30,957 nt of DNA from an uncultured Bacteroides sp. (GTDB lineage Bacteria > Bacteroidota > Bacteroidia > Bacteroidales > Bacteroidaceae). The stretch covers positions 1-30,957 of the forward strand of contig CAUDXH010000022.1 of assembly GCA_958453305.1 (NCBI GenBank). The letters run 5' to 3'. A program made the translations under genes and the position numbers. Every line of letters starts with the position of its first letter. Position 1 is the first letter of the stretch. Below the pieces are notes generated by a model. It saw nothing but the letters and a program-made list of their open reading frames with translations, was not told the origin of the DNA and ran no database searches. Below, piece after piece: positions 1-7,441 of this stretch.

Positions 1-155
1 TGGCTATGACTGCTGCTGTACGTAAGGTATTCGCTGAAAAACCGGCTGAATTCGACCCGCGTAAATATTTGGGCCCAGCTCGCGATAACATGGAAAAACT
101 GTACAAACATAAAATCGTGAACGTTTTGGGTTCAGATAATAAACTGGCTCAGTAA
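1..155 (+). CDS. fba: Class II fructose-bisphosphate aldolase, C-terminal fragment
   Basis: Only the last 51 codons are present, read in frame from base 3 to the TAA at 153-155; the gene starts left of the window. The tail contains AEFDPRKYLGPARD and ends LGSDNKLAQ, which I recognise as the C-terminus of the class II (zinc-dependent) aldolases of Bacteroides. The enzyme interconverts fructose 1,6-bisphosphate with dihydroxyacetone phosphate and glyceraldehyde 3-phosphate in cytoplasmic glycolysis and gluconeogenesis. No catalytic or metal-binding residue falls in this piece, so the call rests on tail similarity alone. Two strong hairpins follow the stop codon. Confidence 0.8.
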   Translation, partial: AMTAAVRKVFAEKPAEFDPRKYLGPARDNMEKLYKHKIVNVLGSDNKLAQ

Positions 156-191
156 TATTTTCTTGTCTGACAAGTAAATAAAAAAGATAAG

Positions 192-236
192 GGCGACCTG
201 TTTCCCATAGGGAGAATGCAGGTCGCCTTCTTTTTT
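192..236 (+). terminator. Rho-independent terminator of fba
   Basis: A perfect 9-bp GC-rich stem (192-200 pairs with 219-227) is followed by a T-rich run at 228-236. It lies 37 nt after the aldolase stop codon. Confidence 0.9.
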
Positions 237-269
237 GCTTTTAAGACGGAGTATGCTGTAAATACAATA

Positions 270-320
270 AAAAGCCAACTGATTCATAGATAAAGTATTT
301 TGAATCAGTTGGCTTTTTTT
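270..320. terminator. Bidirectional terminator between fba and the DUF4250 gene
   Basis: A perfect 17-bp stem (270-286 with 301-317) has A residues on its left flank and T residues on its right, so it can stop transcription from either side. It sits between the convergent aldolase and DUF4250 genes, 25 nt past the DUF4250 stop. Confidence 0.85.
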
Positions 321-341
321 ATTTCTTCAGGTAAATGCGTG

Positions 342-518
342 TTACCAAAATTTGTTTTGTTCTTGATTATATTCAAAACCTACTTCTTTTAAGCGGTTTA
401 CTATGTCGCTTTTGTTTACATTCAAATCTTCGCATAATGCATCAAGTGAAGGGTAGAAATCCCGTAGCTTCATGTTGATGAGGCTGAATAACATCATTGG
501 GTCTTTAGGCAGTTCCAT
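342..518 (-). CDS. DUF4250 family small protein
   Basis: A 58-codon gene starting at ATG 516-518 and ending with TAA at 342-344. The protein begins MELPKDPMMLFSLINMKLRD and continues with a short acidic helix region (SLDALCEDLNV) and a C-terminal YNQEQNKFW. This pattern (ELPKDP, MLxSxIN, KLRD, SLDxLCxDL) is what I remember of DUF4250, a family of about 60 residues with no known function. There is no signal peptide or membrane segment; predicted helices suggest a small helix-turn-helix-like fold, but that is inference. It has its own promoter at 550-583 and shares the terminator at 270-320. Confidence 0.8.
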   Translation of the reverse strand: MELPKDPMMLFSLINMKLRDFYPSLDALCEDLNVNKSDIVNRLKEVGFEYNQEQNKFW

Positions 519-549
519 GTTTTTTTCTTTCTTTTTTATTTTGCGTGTG

Positions 550-583
550 CAAAGTTACGCGTTTTTTTTATTCGTTATTCAAA
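550..583 (-). promoter_or_regulatory. Bacteroides-type promoter of the DUF4250 gene
   Basis: On the minus strand TAACTTTG (550-557) matches the -7 consensus TAnnTTTG, and TTTG (580-583) lies 22 nt upstream as the -33 box. Transcription would start near 543, about 25 nt before the ATG. Confidence 0.6.
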
Positions 584-668
584 ATGTTTATTATATTTAT
601 CCGGAAAAGACTGATTCATCGTATTGCTTAGCTTTACAGATTGTTGTGTATTAATATTTTTTTTGTTT

Positions 669-1271
669 ATGAATAAAAGTGGAATTTGGATGGTTTCTTT
701 ATTGGGGCTGGTGATTGGCGCATCTTGTCAGCCCGAAGAAAAAGTGAAGCAGGAGAATGGCGGACAAGTTGTTATGGAGAATATTTTGAGTCGCAAGAGT
801 GTGCGTCGCTATGTGGAAGGAAAATCGGTGGAAAAAGAAAAAGTAGAGCAACTGCTTCGTGCCGGCATGGCAGCTCCTAGTGGAATGGACCGTCGTCCGT
901 GGGAGTTTGCGGTAGTTGATGAACGTGAAAAATTAGATAAAATGGCAGATGAGCTTCCTTACGCAAAGATGTTGAAAGGAGCACCGATGGCAATTGTAGT
1001 ATGTGCAGATGAACGTAAATCATCTTATTGGTACTTGGACTGCTCTGCTGCTGCTCAAAATATATTGCTGGCAGCCGAGGCTTTGGGGCTGGGGGCTGTA
1101 TGGACTGCAACTTATCCGTATGAAGACCGGATGAAAGTGGTGGCAGGCGTGTTGAATACCCCTTCATATATCAAGTCTCTTTGCGTGATTCCGGTAGGTT
1201 ATCCGATGGGGGAATATGCTTCAAAAGATAAATGGGATGCAACGCGCATTCATTATAATGTGTGGGAGTAG
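669..1271 (+). CDS. Nitroreductase-family flavoprotein with lipoprotein-like leader
   Basis: A 200-residue protein of the nitroreductase (FMN-dependent NAD(P)H oxidoreductase) superfamily. Family marks are SRKSVRRY near residue 40, AAPSGMDRRPWEF in the middle and GLGAVW in the C-terminal half. An upstream in-frame ATG exists at 624, but ATG 669 gives a leader with a charged start (MNK), a hydrophobic core and a cysteine in IGASC, followed by an acidic, polar stretch. This looks like a Bacteroides lipoprotein signal, though Gly at -3 is not ideal. A third ATG at 774 (MENILSRK) would give a 165-residue cytosolic enzyme of normal family size. It stands alone between terminators and purB. The substrate cannot be told from sequence. 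Confidence 0.85.
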   Translation: MNKSGIWMVSLLGLVIGASCQPEEKVKQENGGQVVMENILSRKSVRRYVEGKSVEKEKVEQLLRAGMAAPSGMDRRPWEFAVVDEREKLDKMADELPYAKMLKGAPMAIVVCADERKSSYWYLDCSAAAQNILLAAEALGLGAVWTATYPYEDRMKVVAGVLNTPSYIKSLCVIPVGYPMGEYASKDKWDATRIHYNVWE

Positions 1272-1323
1272 GAGACGAAGCGAATAAAATAGTTAAAACA
1301 AAGCAGTTTCTAATCTTTAAATT

Positions 1324-1354
1324 CCTGTAAACTCGGGAAAAAGCATTAACTTTG
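1324..1354 (+). promoter_or_regulatory. Probable purB promoter
   Basis: TAACTTTG at 1347-1354 fits the -7 consensus exactly; a weak -33 candidate (CCTG, 1324-1327) lies 19 nt upstream. The ATG follows about 50 nt later. Confidence 0.5.
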
Positions 1355-1402
1355 CACCCTAATTTAATGAGCATAATATAGATACCAAATCTTTTTATCA
1401 TC

Positions 1403-2752
1403 ATGATGGAGCTTGATTTACTCACAGCTATATCGCCTATTGATGGCAGATACAGAGGCAAAGCGGGAGCTTTGGCCGCTTATTTTTCAGAATATGCACT
1501 GATTAAATATCGTGTGCAGGTAGAGATTGAATATTTTATAACCTTGTGCGAGTTGCCCTTGCCTCAGTTAAAAACATTTGATTCGGCACGTTTTGAGTCG
1601 TTGCGGGATATTTATCGTAATTTTTCAGAGGCAGATGCTCAACGCATTAAGGAAATAGAAAGTGTAACAAACCACGACGTTAAGGCTGTTGAGTATTTTA
1701 TTAAGGAGCAGTTTGATAAATTGGGAGGTTTGGAATCGTATAAGGAATTTATCCACTTCGGTCTGACTTCACAGGATATCAACAACACCTCAGTTCCTTT
1801 GTCAATTAAAGATGCGCTTCAAGAAGTTTATTATCCGCAGCTGCAAAAATTGATAGACCAGTTGACCGCTTATGCAGAGGAGTGGAAAGATATTCCTATG
1901 CTGGCTAAAACTCATGGTCAGCCGGCATCACCGACTCGCTTAGGAAAAGAAATAATGGTTTTTGCTTATCGCTTAAATCGTCAGCTGGAAGTATTGAAGT
2001 CTTGTCCGATTACTGCGAAGTTTGGTGGAGCTACCGGAAATTACAATGCTCATCATGTGGCATATCCGGAATTCGACTGGAAGAACTTTGGCAATAAGTT
2101 CGTGGCTGAAAAACTGGGTTTGGAGCGTGAAGAATATACTACTCAGATTTCAAACTATGATAATCTGGGTGCTATCTTTGATGCCATGAAACGCATCAAT
2201 ACAATTATGATTGATATGAACCGCGATTTCTGGCAGTATATCTCTATGGAGTACTTTAAACAGAAGATTAAAGCCGGTGAAGTGGGTTCAAGTGCAATGC
2301 CTCATAAAGTAAATCCGATTGACTTTGAAAATGCGGAAGGTAACTTGGGTATGGCCAATGCTGTTTTGGAACATTTGGCTAGTAAGTTGCCGGTTTCCCG
2401 CTTGCAGCGTGACTTGACAGACTCTACTGTTTTGCGTAATGTTGGAGTTCCTTTCGGACACATTGTTATTGCTATCCAAAGTTCGTTGAAAGGTTTGGGA
2501 AAACTGTTGCTGAACGAACAGAAGATATATGAAGATTTGGATAACTGCTGGAGTGTAGTAGCTGAAGCGATTCAGACTATTTTGCGCCGTGAAGCTTATC
2601 CTCATCCTTATGAGGCTTTGAAAGCTTTGACACGTACCAATCAAGCCATTAATGAGGCTTCAATAAAGGAATTTATTGAAACGCTGAATGTAAGTGAAGA
2701 AATAAAGAAAGAATTGCGTGTGATTACTCCGCACAATTATACCGGACTATAA
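1403..2752 (+). CDS. purB: Adenylosuccinate lyase
   Basis: PurB removes fumarate from adenylosuccinate and from SAICAR, so it acts twice in purine synthesis in the cytoplasm. The 449-residue protein starts LDLLTAISPIDGRYR, typical of the longer E. coli-like PurB group. The superfamily signature GSSAMPHKVNP (from residue 295 on) carries the mobile-loop catalytic serine, and KTHGQPASPT has the conserved histidine near residue 171. Length is normal (E. coli 456). Two adjacent ATG codons (1403 and 1406) are both possible starts; the second gives MELDLLT, like E. coli. A TAACTTTG box lies about 50 nt upstream. A hairpin separates it from the next gene. Confidence 0.96.
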   Translation: MMELDLLTAISPIDGRYRGKAGALAAYFSEYALIKYRVQVEIEYFITLCELPLPQLKTFDSARFESLRDIYRNFSEADAQRIKEIESVTNHDVKAVEYFIKEQFDKLGGLESYKEFIHFGLTSQDINNTSVPLSIKDALQEVYYPQLQKLIDQLTAYAEEWKDIPMLAKTHGQPASPTRLGKEIMVFAYRLNRQLEVLKSCPITAKFGGATGNYNAHHVAYPEFDWKNFGNKFVAEKLGLEREEYTTQISNYDNLGAIFDAMKRINTIMIDMNRDFWQYISMEYFKQKIKAGEVGSSAMPHKVNPIDFENAEGNLGMANAVLEHLASKLPVSRLQRDLTDSTVLRNVGVPFGHIVIAIQSSLKGLGKLLLNEQKIYEDLDNCWSVVAEAIQTILRREAYPHPYEALKALTRTNQAINEASIKEFIETLNVSEEIKKELRVITPHNYTGL

Positions 2753-2779
2753 TAATAGTAAAGAAAACAAGTTAACGAA

Positions 2780-2802
2780 ACCGGGAGATGGGAGTCTCCG
2801 GT
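2780..2802 (+). repeat. Short hairpin in the purB to pseudouridine synthase gap
   Basis: ACCGGGAGA (2780-2788) pairs with TCTCCGGT (2795-2802) with one bulged base and a 6-nt loop. No T run follows, so it is not a standard terminator. It ends 16 nt before the next start codon and could affect translation or mRNA processing. Confidence 0.45.
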
Positions 2803-2818
2803 GCTAAATTAAAGAATT

Positions 2819-4132
2819 ATGGCAGAAAAAGAAAACAGACAGGAAGGCGAATACAATAGCCAGTCTAACCGTGATGGTTACAAGTCTTACAACCGAGAAG
2901 GATATAATAGAAATAACCGCTATGAAGGCGGGGGATATGGTCGTCGTTCATATAATAATAACCGTGAGGGAAATGAACGTCCGTATCGTTCTTCGTATAA
3001 TCCGCGTTTTGATAATAATGAGGCTCGTTCGCAGCGTAGCTATGGAAACCGTCCTCAGTATCGTCCATATGGCAACCGCAATGAAGAGGGGGGAGAACAG
3101 CGCTCTTATCGTCCGCGCTTTAACCATGGAGGTCAGGACGAAGGCGGCTTCCGTCCTCAGCGTTCTTCATATAACCCTCGCTTTAATAATAACGAAGGAG
3201 GTGAACAGCGTCCTTTCCGTCCTCGCTTTAATAATGGACAGCAGGGGGGAGGCGGATTCCGTCAGCAGCGCCCTCGCTATAATAATGGAGGTCAGGGAGG
3301 CTACAATCGTGCGCAAGAAGGCAGCTTCCGCCAGCGTACTGCCGACTATAATCCGAATGCAAAATATAGCATGAAGAAGCAGATTGAGTATAAAGATGTC
3401 TTGACCGATCCGAATGAACCAATCCGCTTGAATAAGTTTCTTGCTAATGCTGGGATTTGTTCACGTCGTGAGGCAGATGAATTTATTACAGCAGGAGTAG
3501 TTTCTGTAAACGGGGAAGTTGTAACAGAACTGGGAACTAAGGTGAAGCGTACAGATGAAGTGAAGTTTCATGACCAGCCGGTAAATATTGAGCGTAAGGT
3601 TTATGTGTTGCTTAACAAACCGAAAGACTGTGTGACAACTTCGGATGATCCTCAAGAACGTAAAACCGTGATGGATTACGTTAAAGATGCATGTAGAGAA
3701 CGTATATACCCGGTTGGCCGTTTAGACCGTAATACAACAGGTGTATTGCTGCTGACGAATGATGGTGACCTTGCTTCAAGACTGACTCATCCGAAATTCC
3801 TGAAAAAGAAAATTTATCACGTATATTGTGATAAAAATGTAACCAAGTCAGATCTTGATCAGATTGTTGCGGGAATCACTTTGGATGACGGTGAAATACA
3901 TGCTGATGCAATCAGTTATGCATCGGATACGGATAAGTCGCAGGTGGGTATTGAAATCCATTCGGGAAAGAATCGTATCGTGCGTCGTATTTTTGAGTCA
4001 TTGGGCTATCGCGTTATAAAGCTTGACCGTGTTTACTTTGCTGGTCTTACGAAAAAAGGCTTGCGTCGCGGTGACTGGCGTTATTTGACAGAGATGGAAG
4101 TAAACATGCTCCGTATGGGGTCTTTTGAATAA
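2819..4132 (+). CDS. rRNA pseudouridine synthase (RsuA/RluB family) with RGG-like N-terminal tail
   Basis: Converts a uridine in rRNA to pseudouridine. Of 437 residues, about the last 240 are the enzyme: an S4 RNA-binding domain from residue ~202 (IRLNKFLANAGICSRREADE) and the RsuA/RluB catalytic domain with YPVGRLDRNTTG, where Asp303 is the expected catalytic residue, followed by LTNDGDLASRLTHP and KNRIVRRIF. The first ~185 residues are low complexity, rich in Arg, Asn, Gly, Tyr and Gln, with repeated units such as SSYNPRFNNNE and RPRFNNG; this looks disordered and RNA-binding, like RGG/YGG tails. The gene sits alone between purB and asnS. RluB (23S rRNA) is the nearest named enzyme, but the exact target is not shown by sequence. 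Confidence 0.92.
   Translation: MAEKENRQEGEYNSQSNRDGYKSYNREGYNRNNRYEGGGYGRRSYNNNREGNERPYRSSYNPRFDNNEARSQRSYGNRPQYRPYGNRNEEGGEQRSYRPRFNHGGQDEGGFRPQRSSYNPRFNNNEGGEQRPFRPRFNNGQQGGGGFRQQRPRYNNGGQGGYNRAQEGSFRQRTADYNPNAKYSMKKQIEYKDVLTDPNEPIRLNKFLANAGICSRREADEFITAGVVSVNGEVVTELGTKVKRTDEVKFHDQPVNIERKVYVLLNKPKDCVTTSDDPQERKTVMDYVKDACRERIYPVGRLDRNTTGVLLLTNDGDLASRLTHPKFLKKKIYHVYCDKNVTKSDLDQIVAGITLDDGEIHADAISYASDTDKSQVGIEIHSGKNRIVRRIFESLGYRVIKLDRVYFAGLTKKGLRRGDWRYLTEMEVNMLRMGSFE
2825..3360 (+). repeat. Degenerate coding repeats (Arg/Asn/Gly/Tyr-rich)
   Basis: The 5' part of the pseudouridine synthase gene contains imperfect repeats coding for units like SSYNPRF-(N/D)NNE, RPRFN-NG and QRSYRPRF. Examples start near 2988, 3162 and 3207. 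Codons vary between copies, which suggests the protein sequence rather than the DNA repeat is under selection. Confidence 0.7.
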
Positions 4133-4144
4133 TAAATGTGAATT

Positions 4145-4210
4145 GCTGACAGGTGTACGAGTTGACAAGGCAGGAGATAAAACCCCTTATCAACTCGTCG
4201 GCTTATCAGT
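4145..4210 (+). promoter_or_regulatory. Long stem-loop in the asnS leader
   Basis: Bases 4157-4170 pair with 4185-4198 (13 of 14 positions, one C-A mismatch) around a 14-nt loop. The outer bases 4146-4153 and about 4202-4209 extend the stem with mismatches. No T run follows, so this looks less like a simple terminator and more like a structured leader ending about 25-35 nt before the asnS ATG. A role in stopping upstream transcription cannot be excluded. Confidence 0.4.
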
Positions 4211-4234
4211 GAGTTAACCCAAAAATAGAAATAA

Positions 4235-5638
4235 ATGGAAACAATTCGTAGAACAAAAATTGTTGACCTTCTGAAAAGCCGTGACTTCGGCTCAATGGTC
4301 AATGTGAAGGGATGGGTGCGTACCCGTCGTGGTAGTAAACAGGTAAACTTTATTGCCTTAAATGATGGTTCTACTATAAATAATGTGCAGGTTGTAGTTG
4401 ATTTGGCAAACTTTGATGAAGAGATGCTGAAGCAGATTACTACTGGCGCATGTATCAGTGTAAACGGTGAGTTGGTAGAATCAGTAGGTGCAGGTCAGGC
4501 TTGTGAGTTGCAGGCTCGTGAAATAGAGGTGCTGGGAACATGTGATAATACATATCCGCTTCAGAAAAAAGGTCACTCTATGGAGTTCTTGCGTGAAATT
4601 GCTCATTTGCGCCCTCGTACCAATACGTTTGGTGCCGTATTCCGTATTCGTCATAATATGGCAATTGCAATTCATAAGTTCTTCCACGATCGTGGATTCT
4701 TTTATTTTCATACTCCGCTGATTACAGCATCCGACTGTGAAGGAGCCGGACAAATGTTTCAGGTTACTACAATGAACTTGTATGACTTAAAGAAAGATGA
4801 AAACGGTTCAATTATTTATGATAACGATTTCTTTGGAAAACAGGCAAGCTTGACGGTTTCAGGACAGTTGGAAGGTGAGTTGGCAGCTACCGCTTTGGGT
4901 GCTATCTATACTTTTGGTCCTACATTCCGTGCAGAAAACTCAAACACTCCTCGTCATTTGGCCGAGTTCTGGATGATTGAACCAGAGGTGGCTTTCAATG
5001 ATATTACCGATAATATGGATTTGGCCGAGGAGTTTATCAAGTATTGTGTTCAGTGGGCTTTAGATAATTGCTATGATGATGTGAAGTTCTTGAACGATAT
5101 GTTTGATAAAGGCTTGATAGAACGCTTGCAGGGAGTACTGAAAGAAGACTTTGTGCGCTTGCCTTATACGGAAGGTATTAAGATCCTGGAAGATGCGGTA
5201 GCAAAGGGTCATAAGTTCGAATTCCCTGTATATTGGGGAGTTGATTTGGCTTCAGAACATGAACGTTATTTGGTGGAAGAACACTTTAAGCGTCCGGTTA
5301 TTCTGACTGATTATCCGAAGGAAATCAAGGCATTTTATATGAAGCAGAATGAAGATGGAAAGACTGTTCGCGCAATGGATGTGCTTTTCCCGAAAATCGG
5401 AGAAATTATCGGTGGGTCAGAGCGTGAGGCAGATTACAATAAGCTGATGACCCGTATTCAGGAATTGAATATCCCGATGAAAGATATGTGGTGGTATCTG
5501 GATACACGTAAGTATGGATCATGTCCTCACTCTGGTTTCGGATTGGGATTTGAACGTCTGTTGCTCTTTGTGACAGGTATGGCAAACATACGTGATGTGA
5601 TTCCGTTCCCACGTACTCCGAATAATGCGGAATTTTAA
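4235..5638 (+). CDS. asnS: Asparaginyl-tRNA synthetase
   Basis: Charges tRNA-Asn with asparagine; a class IIb aminoacyl-tRNA synthetase acting in the cytoplasm. The 467-residue protein (E. coli 466) opens with the OB-fold anticodon-binding domain (VNVKGWVRTRRGSKQ, residues ~22-36). Class II motif 2 is seen in FGPTFRAENSNTPRHLAEFW and motif 3 in GFGLGFERLLLFVTGM near the C-terminus, which ends DVIPFPRTPNNAEF. RHLAEFWMIEPE and GAGQMFQVTT are more typical of AsnRS than AspRS. The presence of AsnRS implies direct Asn-tRNA formation. It follows a hairpin leader and is followed by an inverted repeat. Confidence 0.97.
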   Translation: METIRRTKIVDLLKSRDFGSMVNVKGWVRTRRGSKQVNFIALNDGSTINNVQVVVDLANFDEEMLKQITTGACISVNGELVESVGAGQACELQAREIEVLGTCDNTYPLQKKGHSMEFLREIAHLRPRTNTFGAVFRIRHNMAIAIHKFFHDRGFFYFHTPLITASDCEGAGQMFQVTTMNLYDLKKDENGSIIYDNDFFGKQASLTVSGQLEGELAATALGAIYTFGPTFRAENSNTPRHLAEFWMIEPEVAFNDITDNMDLAEEFIKYCVQWALDNCYDDVKFLNDMFDKGLIERLQGVLKEDFVRLPYTEGIKILEDAVAKGHKFEFPVYWGVDLASEHERYLVEEHFKRPVILTDYPKEIKAFYMKQNEDGKTVRAMDVLFPKIGEIIGGSEREADYNKLMTRIQELNIPMKDMWWYLDTRKYGSCPHSGFGLGFERLLLFVTGMANIRDVIPFPRTPNNAEF

Positions 5639-5639
5639 G

Positions 5640-5699
5640 AAACCAAATTGCTTTTCTGTGACGTTCTTTGGTTAGGAAGTCACAGAAAAACATTGGTTT
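5640..5699 (+). terminator. Inverted repeat after asnS, possible terminator
   Basis: A perfect 11-bp stem (5652-5662 with 5679-5689) is extended by a second pairing of AAACCAA (5640-5646) with TTGGTTT (5693-5699). There is no long T run after the stem, so termination is likely but not certain. It begins at the asnS stop codon. Confidence 0.55.
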
Positions 5700-5746
5700 A
5701 GAAAAAATAACTATCATAGAAGTAACGAGTTTTCAAAAATTATACG

Positions 5747-5754
5747 TATATTTG
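5747..5754 (+). promoter_or_regulatory. -7 box for the small exported protein gene
   Basis: TATATTTG fits TAnnTTTG exactly and lies 40 nt before the start codon. I see only a weak -33 box in the T-rich stretch around 5727. Confidence 0.5.
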
Positions 5755-5794
5755 AATGTCAACCTGATGTTGATAAACTCTAATACGTATGATT

Positions 5795-6286
5795 ATGAAA
5801 ACTCGTTGTTTTTTCCTGTGGGCAGCAATGCTGCTTATGGCTGTTGGTTCAGTAATGGCGCAGGATATTGAAGAGAAAAAGCCGGTCAGCTTGAACGGTG
5901 TGTGGCAAATGTGTTTTTATAGTTCCAGCTCGCCTGATATACCCGGTGAACTGAAAACAAGTAATTCTCTGAAGATTCTTTCTGATGATGGAAGATTTAC
6001 CAATGTGGTAATGATGCCGTCGGGGGCGATTGTTATCGGTTATGGCACTTATGATTTGAAGTCGAGCAACGTATTTAATGAGTATGTAACTCGTAATATT
6101 CATCTGCCCCAGTTGAATGGTCAAGTCAATGAAATGCATTTTGATCTGTGTGAGAATGGAGATTTAATGTATGTGAAGTATTTTGTGGAAAAAGACATAG
6201 ATGGTAATACCATTGAATCGTGGGCGCATGAAATATGGAAACGGGTGGAGATGCCGACTAAGTACCCGGACAATATCGTTCGTTAA
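5795..6286 (+). CDS. Small exported protein, resembles DUF4488
   Basis: The protein has a clear Sec signal peptide (MKTRCFFLWAAMLLMAVGS, likely cut after VMA, before QDIEE), so it is exported to the periplasm or beyond. ATG 5795 is chosen because it starts the signal peptide directly; ATG 5789 adds only two residues. The mature part, about 140 residues, starts with a SLNGVWQMCFY motif, has alternating beta-strand patterns and a late EIWKRVE segment. That architecture recalls lipocalin-like Bacteroidetes proteins annotated DUF4488; I am not certain of the family. It stands alone, with its own promoter and a strong terminator. Function unknown. Confidence 0.75.
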   Translation: MKTRCFFLWAAMLLMAVGSVMAQDIEEKKPVSLNGVWQMCFYSSSSPDIPGELKTSNSLKILSDDGRFTNVVMMPSGAIVIGYGTYDLKSSNVFNEYVTRNIHLPQLNGQVNEMHFDLCENGDLMYVKYFVEKDIDGNTIESWAHEIWKRVEMPTKYPDNIVR

Positions 6287-6306
6287 CTGCAATACAGGTC
6301 TTTTTG

Positions 6307-6358
6307 AAAAACATTCCGGTTTTCGTCTTTATACTCATGAAAACCGGAATGTTTTTTA
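6307..6358. terminator. Terminator after the DUF4488-like gene
   Basis: A perfect 17-bp stem (6307-6323 with 6340-6356) is flanked by A residues on the left and T residues on the right. It lies 20 nt after the stop codon. Confidence 0.9.
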
Positions 6359-6428
6359 TATTCCTGCATGGCTGTACTGAATAACAACGGTTTAATGAGA
6401 GAAAAGGATAGAAAAAATATAAAAACGC

Positions 6429-6459
6429 TTTGTCGTTTCCGGGAAAAGCCGTACCTTTG
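6429..6459 (+). promoter_or_regulatory. Strong promoter of rplM-rpsI
   Basis: TTTG (6429-6432), 19 nt, then TACCTTTG (6452-6459) is a full match to the Bacteroides housekeeping promoter. The leader to the GTG start would be about 120 nt, long enough for ribosomal-protein autoregulation; it holds a small TCCG/CGGA hairpin around 6522-6536 but no long stem. Together with the terminator at 6307-6358 this accounts for the 300-nt gap between genes. Confidence 0.8.
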
Positions 6460-6586
6460 CAAGCCGATTATTATCAGATAGTGATAAATTTAAAAATCTG
6501 AATGTTTTGTTTTTCTTTATTGTCCGGGAAAAACGGAGCAGGAAGATATTGTTTTTTAGTAGTAACATTTAAAAAAGAAATTAAGA

Positions 6587-7048
6587 GTGGATACTTTAAG
6601 TTACAAGACCATTTCTGCAAACAAAGAAACTGCAACAAAAGAATGGGTTGTGGTTGATGCTACCGATCAGGTTGTAGGCCGTCTCGGTACAAAAGTTGCA
6701 AAGTTGTTGAGAGGTAAGTACAAACCAAACTTCACCCCTCATGCTGACTGCGGTGATAACGTTATTATCATCAACGCAGACAAAGTGAAATTTACAGGTA
6801 ACAAGTGGAATGACAAAGTTTACCTGAGCTACACCGGCTATCCGGGTGGACAGCGTGAAATTACTCCGGCTCGTTTGATGGCGAAACCGAATGGCGCTGA
6901 AAAACTGATGAAGAAAGTTGTTAAAGGTATGCTTCCTAAAAACCGTTTGGGAGCTAAGTTGCTGAGCAACCTGTACGTTTACGAAGGTGCAGAACACAAA
7001 CACGAAGCTCAGACTCCGAAAGTAATTGATATTAACTCACTTAAATAA
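6587..7048 (+). CDS. rplM: 50S ribosomal protein uL13
   Basis: An early-assembly protein of the large ribosomal subunit. The 153-residue product contains EWVVVDATDQVVGRLGTKVA and later GMLPKNRLGAKLLSNLYVY, both hallmarks of uL13. The start is a GTG at 6587 (MDTLSYKTISANKET); no in-frame ATG lies nearby, and this N-terminus, slightly longer than that of E. coli, is the one I know from Bacteroides. rpsI begins 6 nt after the stop, the usual rplM-rpsI operon. A full-consensus promoter with a ~120-nt leader precedes it. Confidence 0.97.
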   Translation: MDTLSYKTISANKETATKEWVVVDATDQVVGRLGTKVAKLLRGKYKPNFTPHADCGDNVIIINADKVKFTGNKWNDKVYLSYTGYPGGQREITPARLMAKPNGAEKLMKKVVKGMLPKNRLGAKLLSNLYVYEGAEHKHEAQTPKVIDINSLK

Positions 7049-7054
7049 TAAAGA

Positions 7055-7441
7055 ATGGAAGTAGTAAATGCATTAGGCAGACGTAAAAGCGCAGTTGCAC
7101 GCGTTTTCGTAAGCGAAGGTACAGGAAAGATTACTATTAACAAGAGAGACCTTGCACAGTACTTTCCATCAACTATTCTGCAGTATGTAGTTAAGCAGCC
7201 TCTGAATAAATTGGAAGTTGCTGAAAAATATGATATTAAAGTAAACTTGTGTGGTGGTGGTTTCACCGGTCAGTCTCAGGCATTGCGCTTGGCTATTGCT
7301 CGTGCATTGGTTAAGATTAATCCTGAAGATAAGAAAGCACTTCGTGCTGAAGGCTTCATGACTCGTGACGCTCGTTCTGTTGAACGTAAGAAACCGGGAC
7401 GTCCCAAAGCACGCCGCAGATTCCAGTTCAGTAAACGTTAA
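7055..7441 (+). CDS. rpsI: 30S ribosomal protein uS9
   Basis: A small-subunit protein whose C-terminal tail reaches the P-site tRNA. The 128-residue sequence starts EVVNALGRRKSAVARVF, contains GGGFTGQSQALRLAIARALV and ends GRPKARRRFQFSKR with the universal basic tail and final Ser-Lys-Arg. Length is normal. It is the second gene of the rplM operon, 6 nt downstream of rplM. Confidence 0.98.
   Translation: MEVVNALGRRKSAVARVFVSEGTGKITINKRDLAQYFPSTILQYVVKQPLNKLEVAEKYDIKVNLCGGGFTGQSQALRLAIARALVKINPEDKKALRAEGFMTRDARSVERKKPGRPKARRRFQFSKR

Noticed and set aside
2871..3374. 167-codon plus-strand frame overlapping the pseudouridine synthase gene
   Set aside because: It is the +1 reading of the repeat-coding region and owes its length to the low-complexity DNA; the main frame continues into a complete enzyme.
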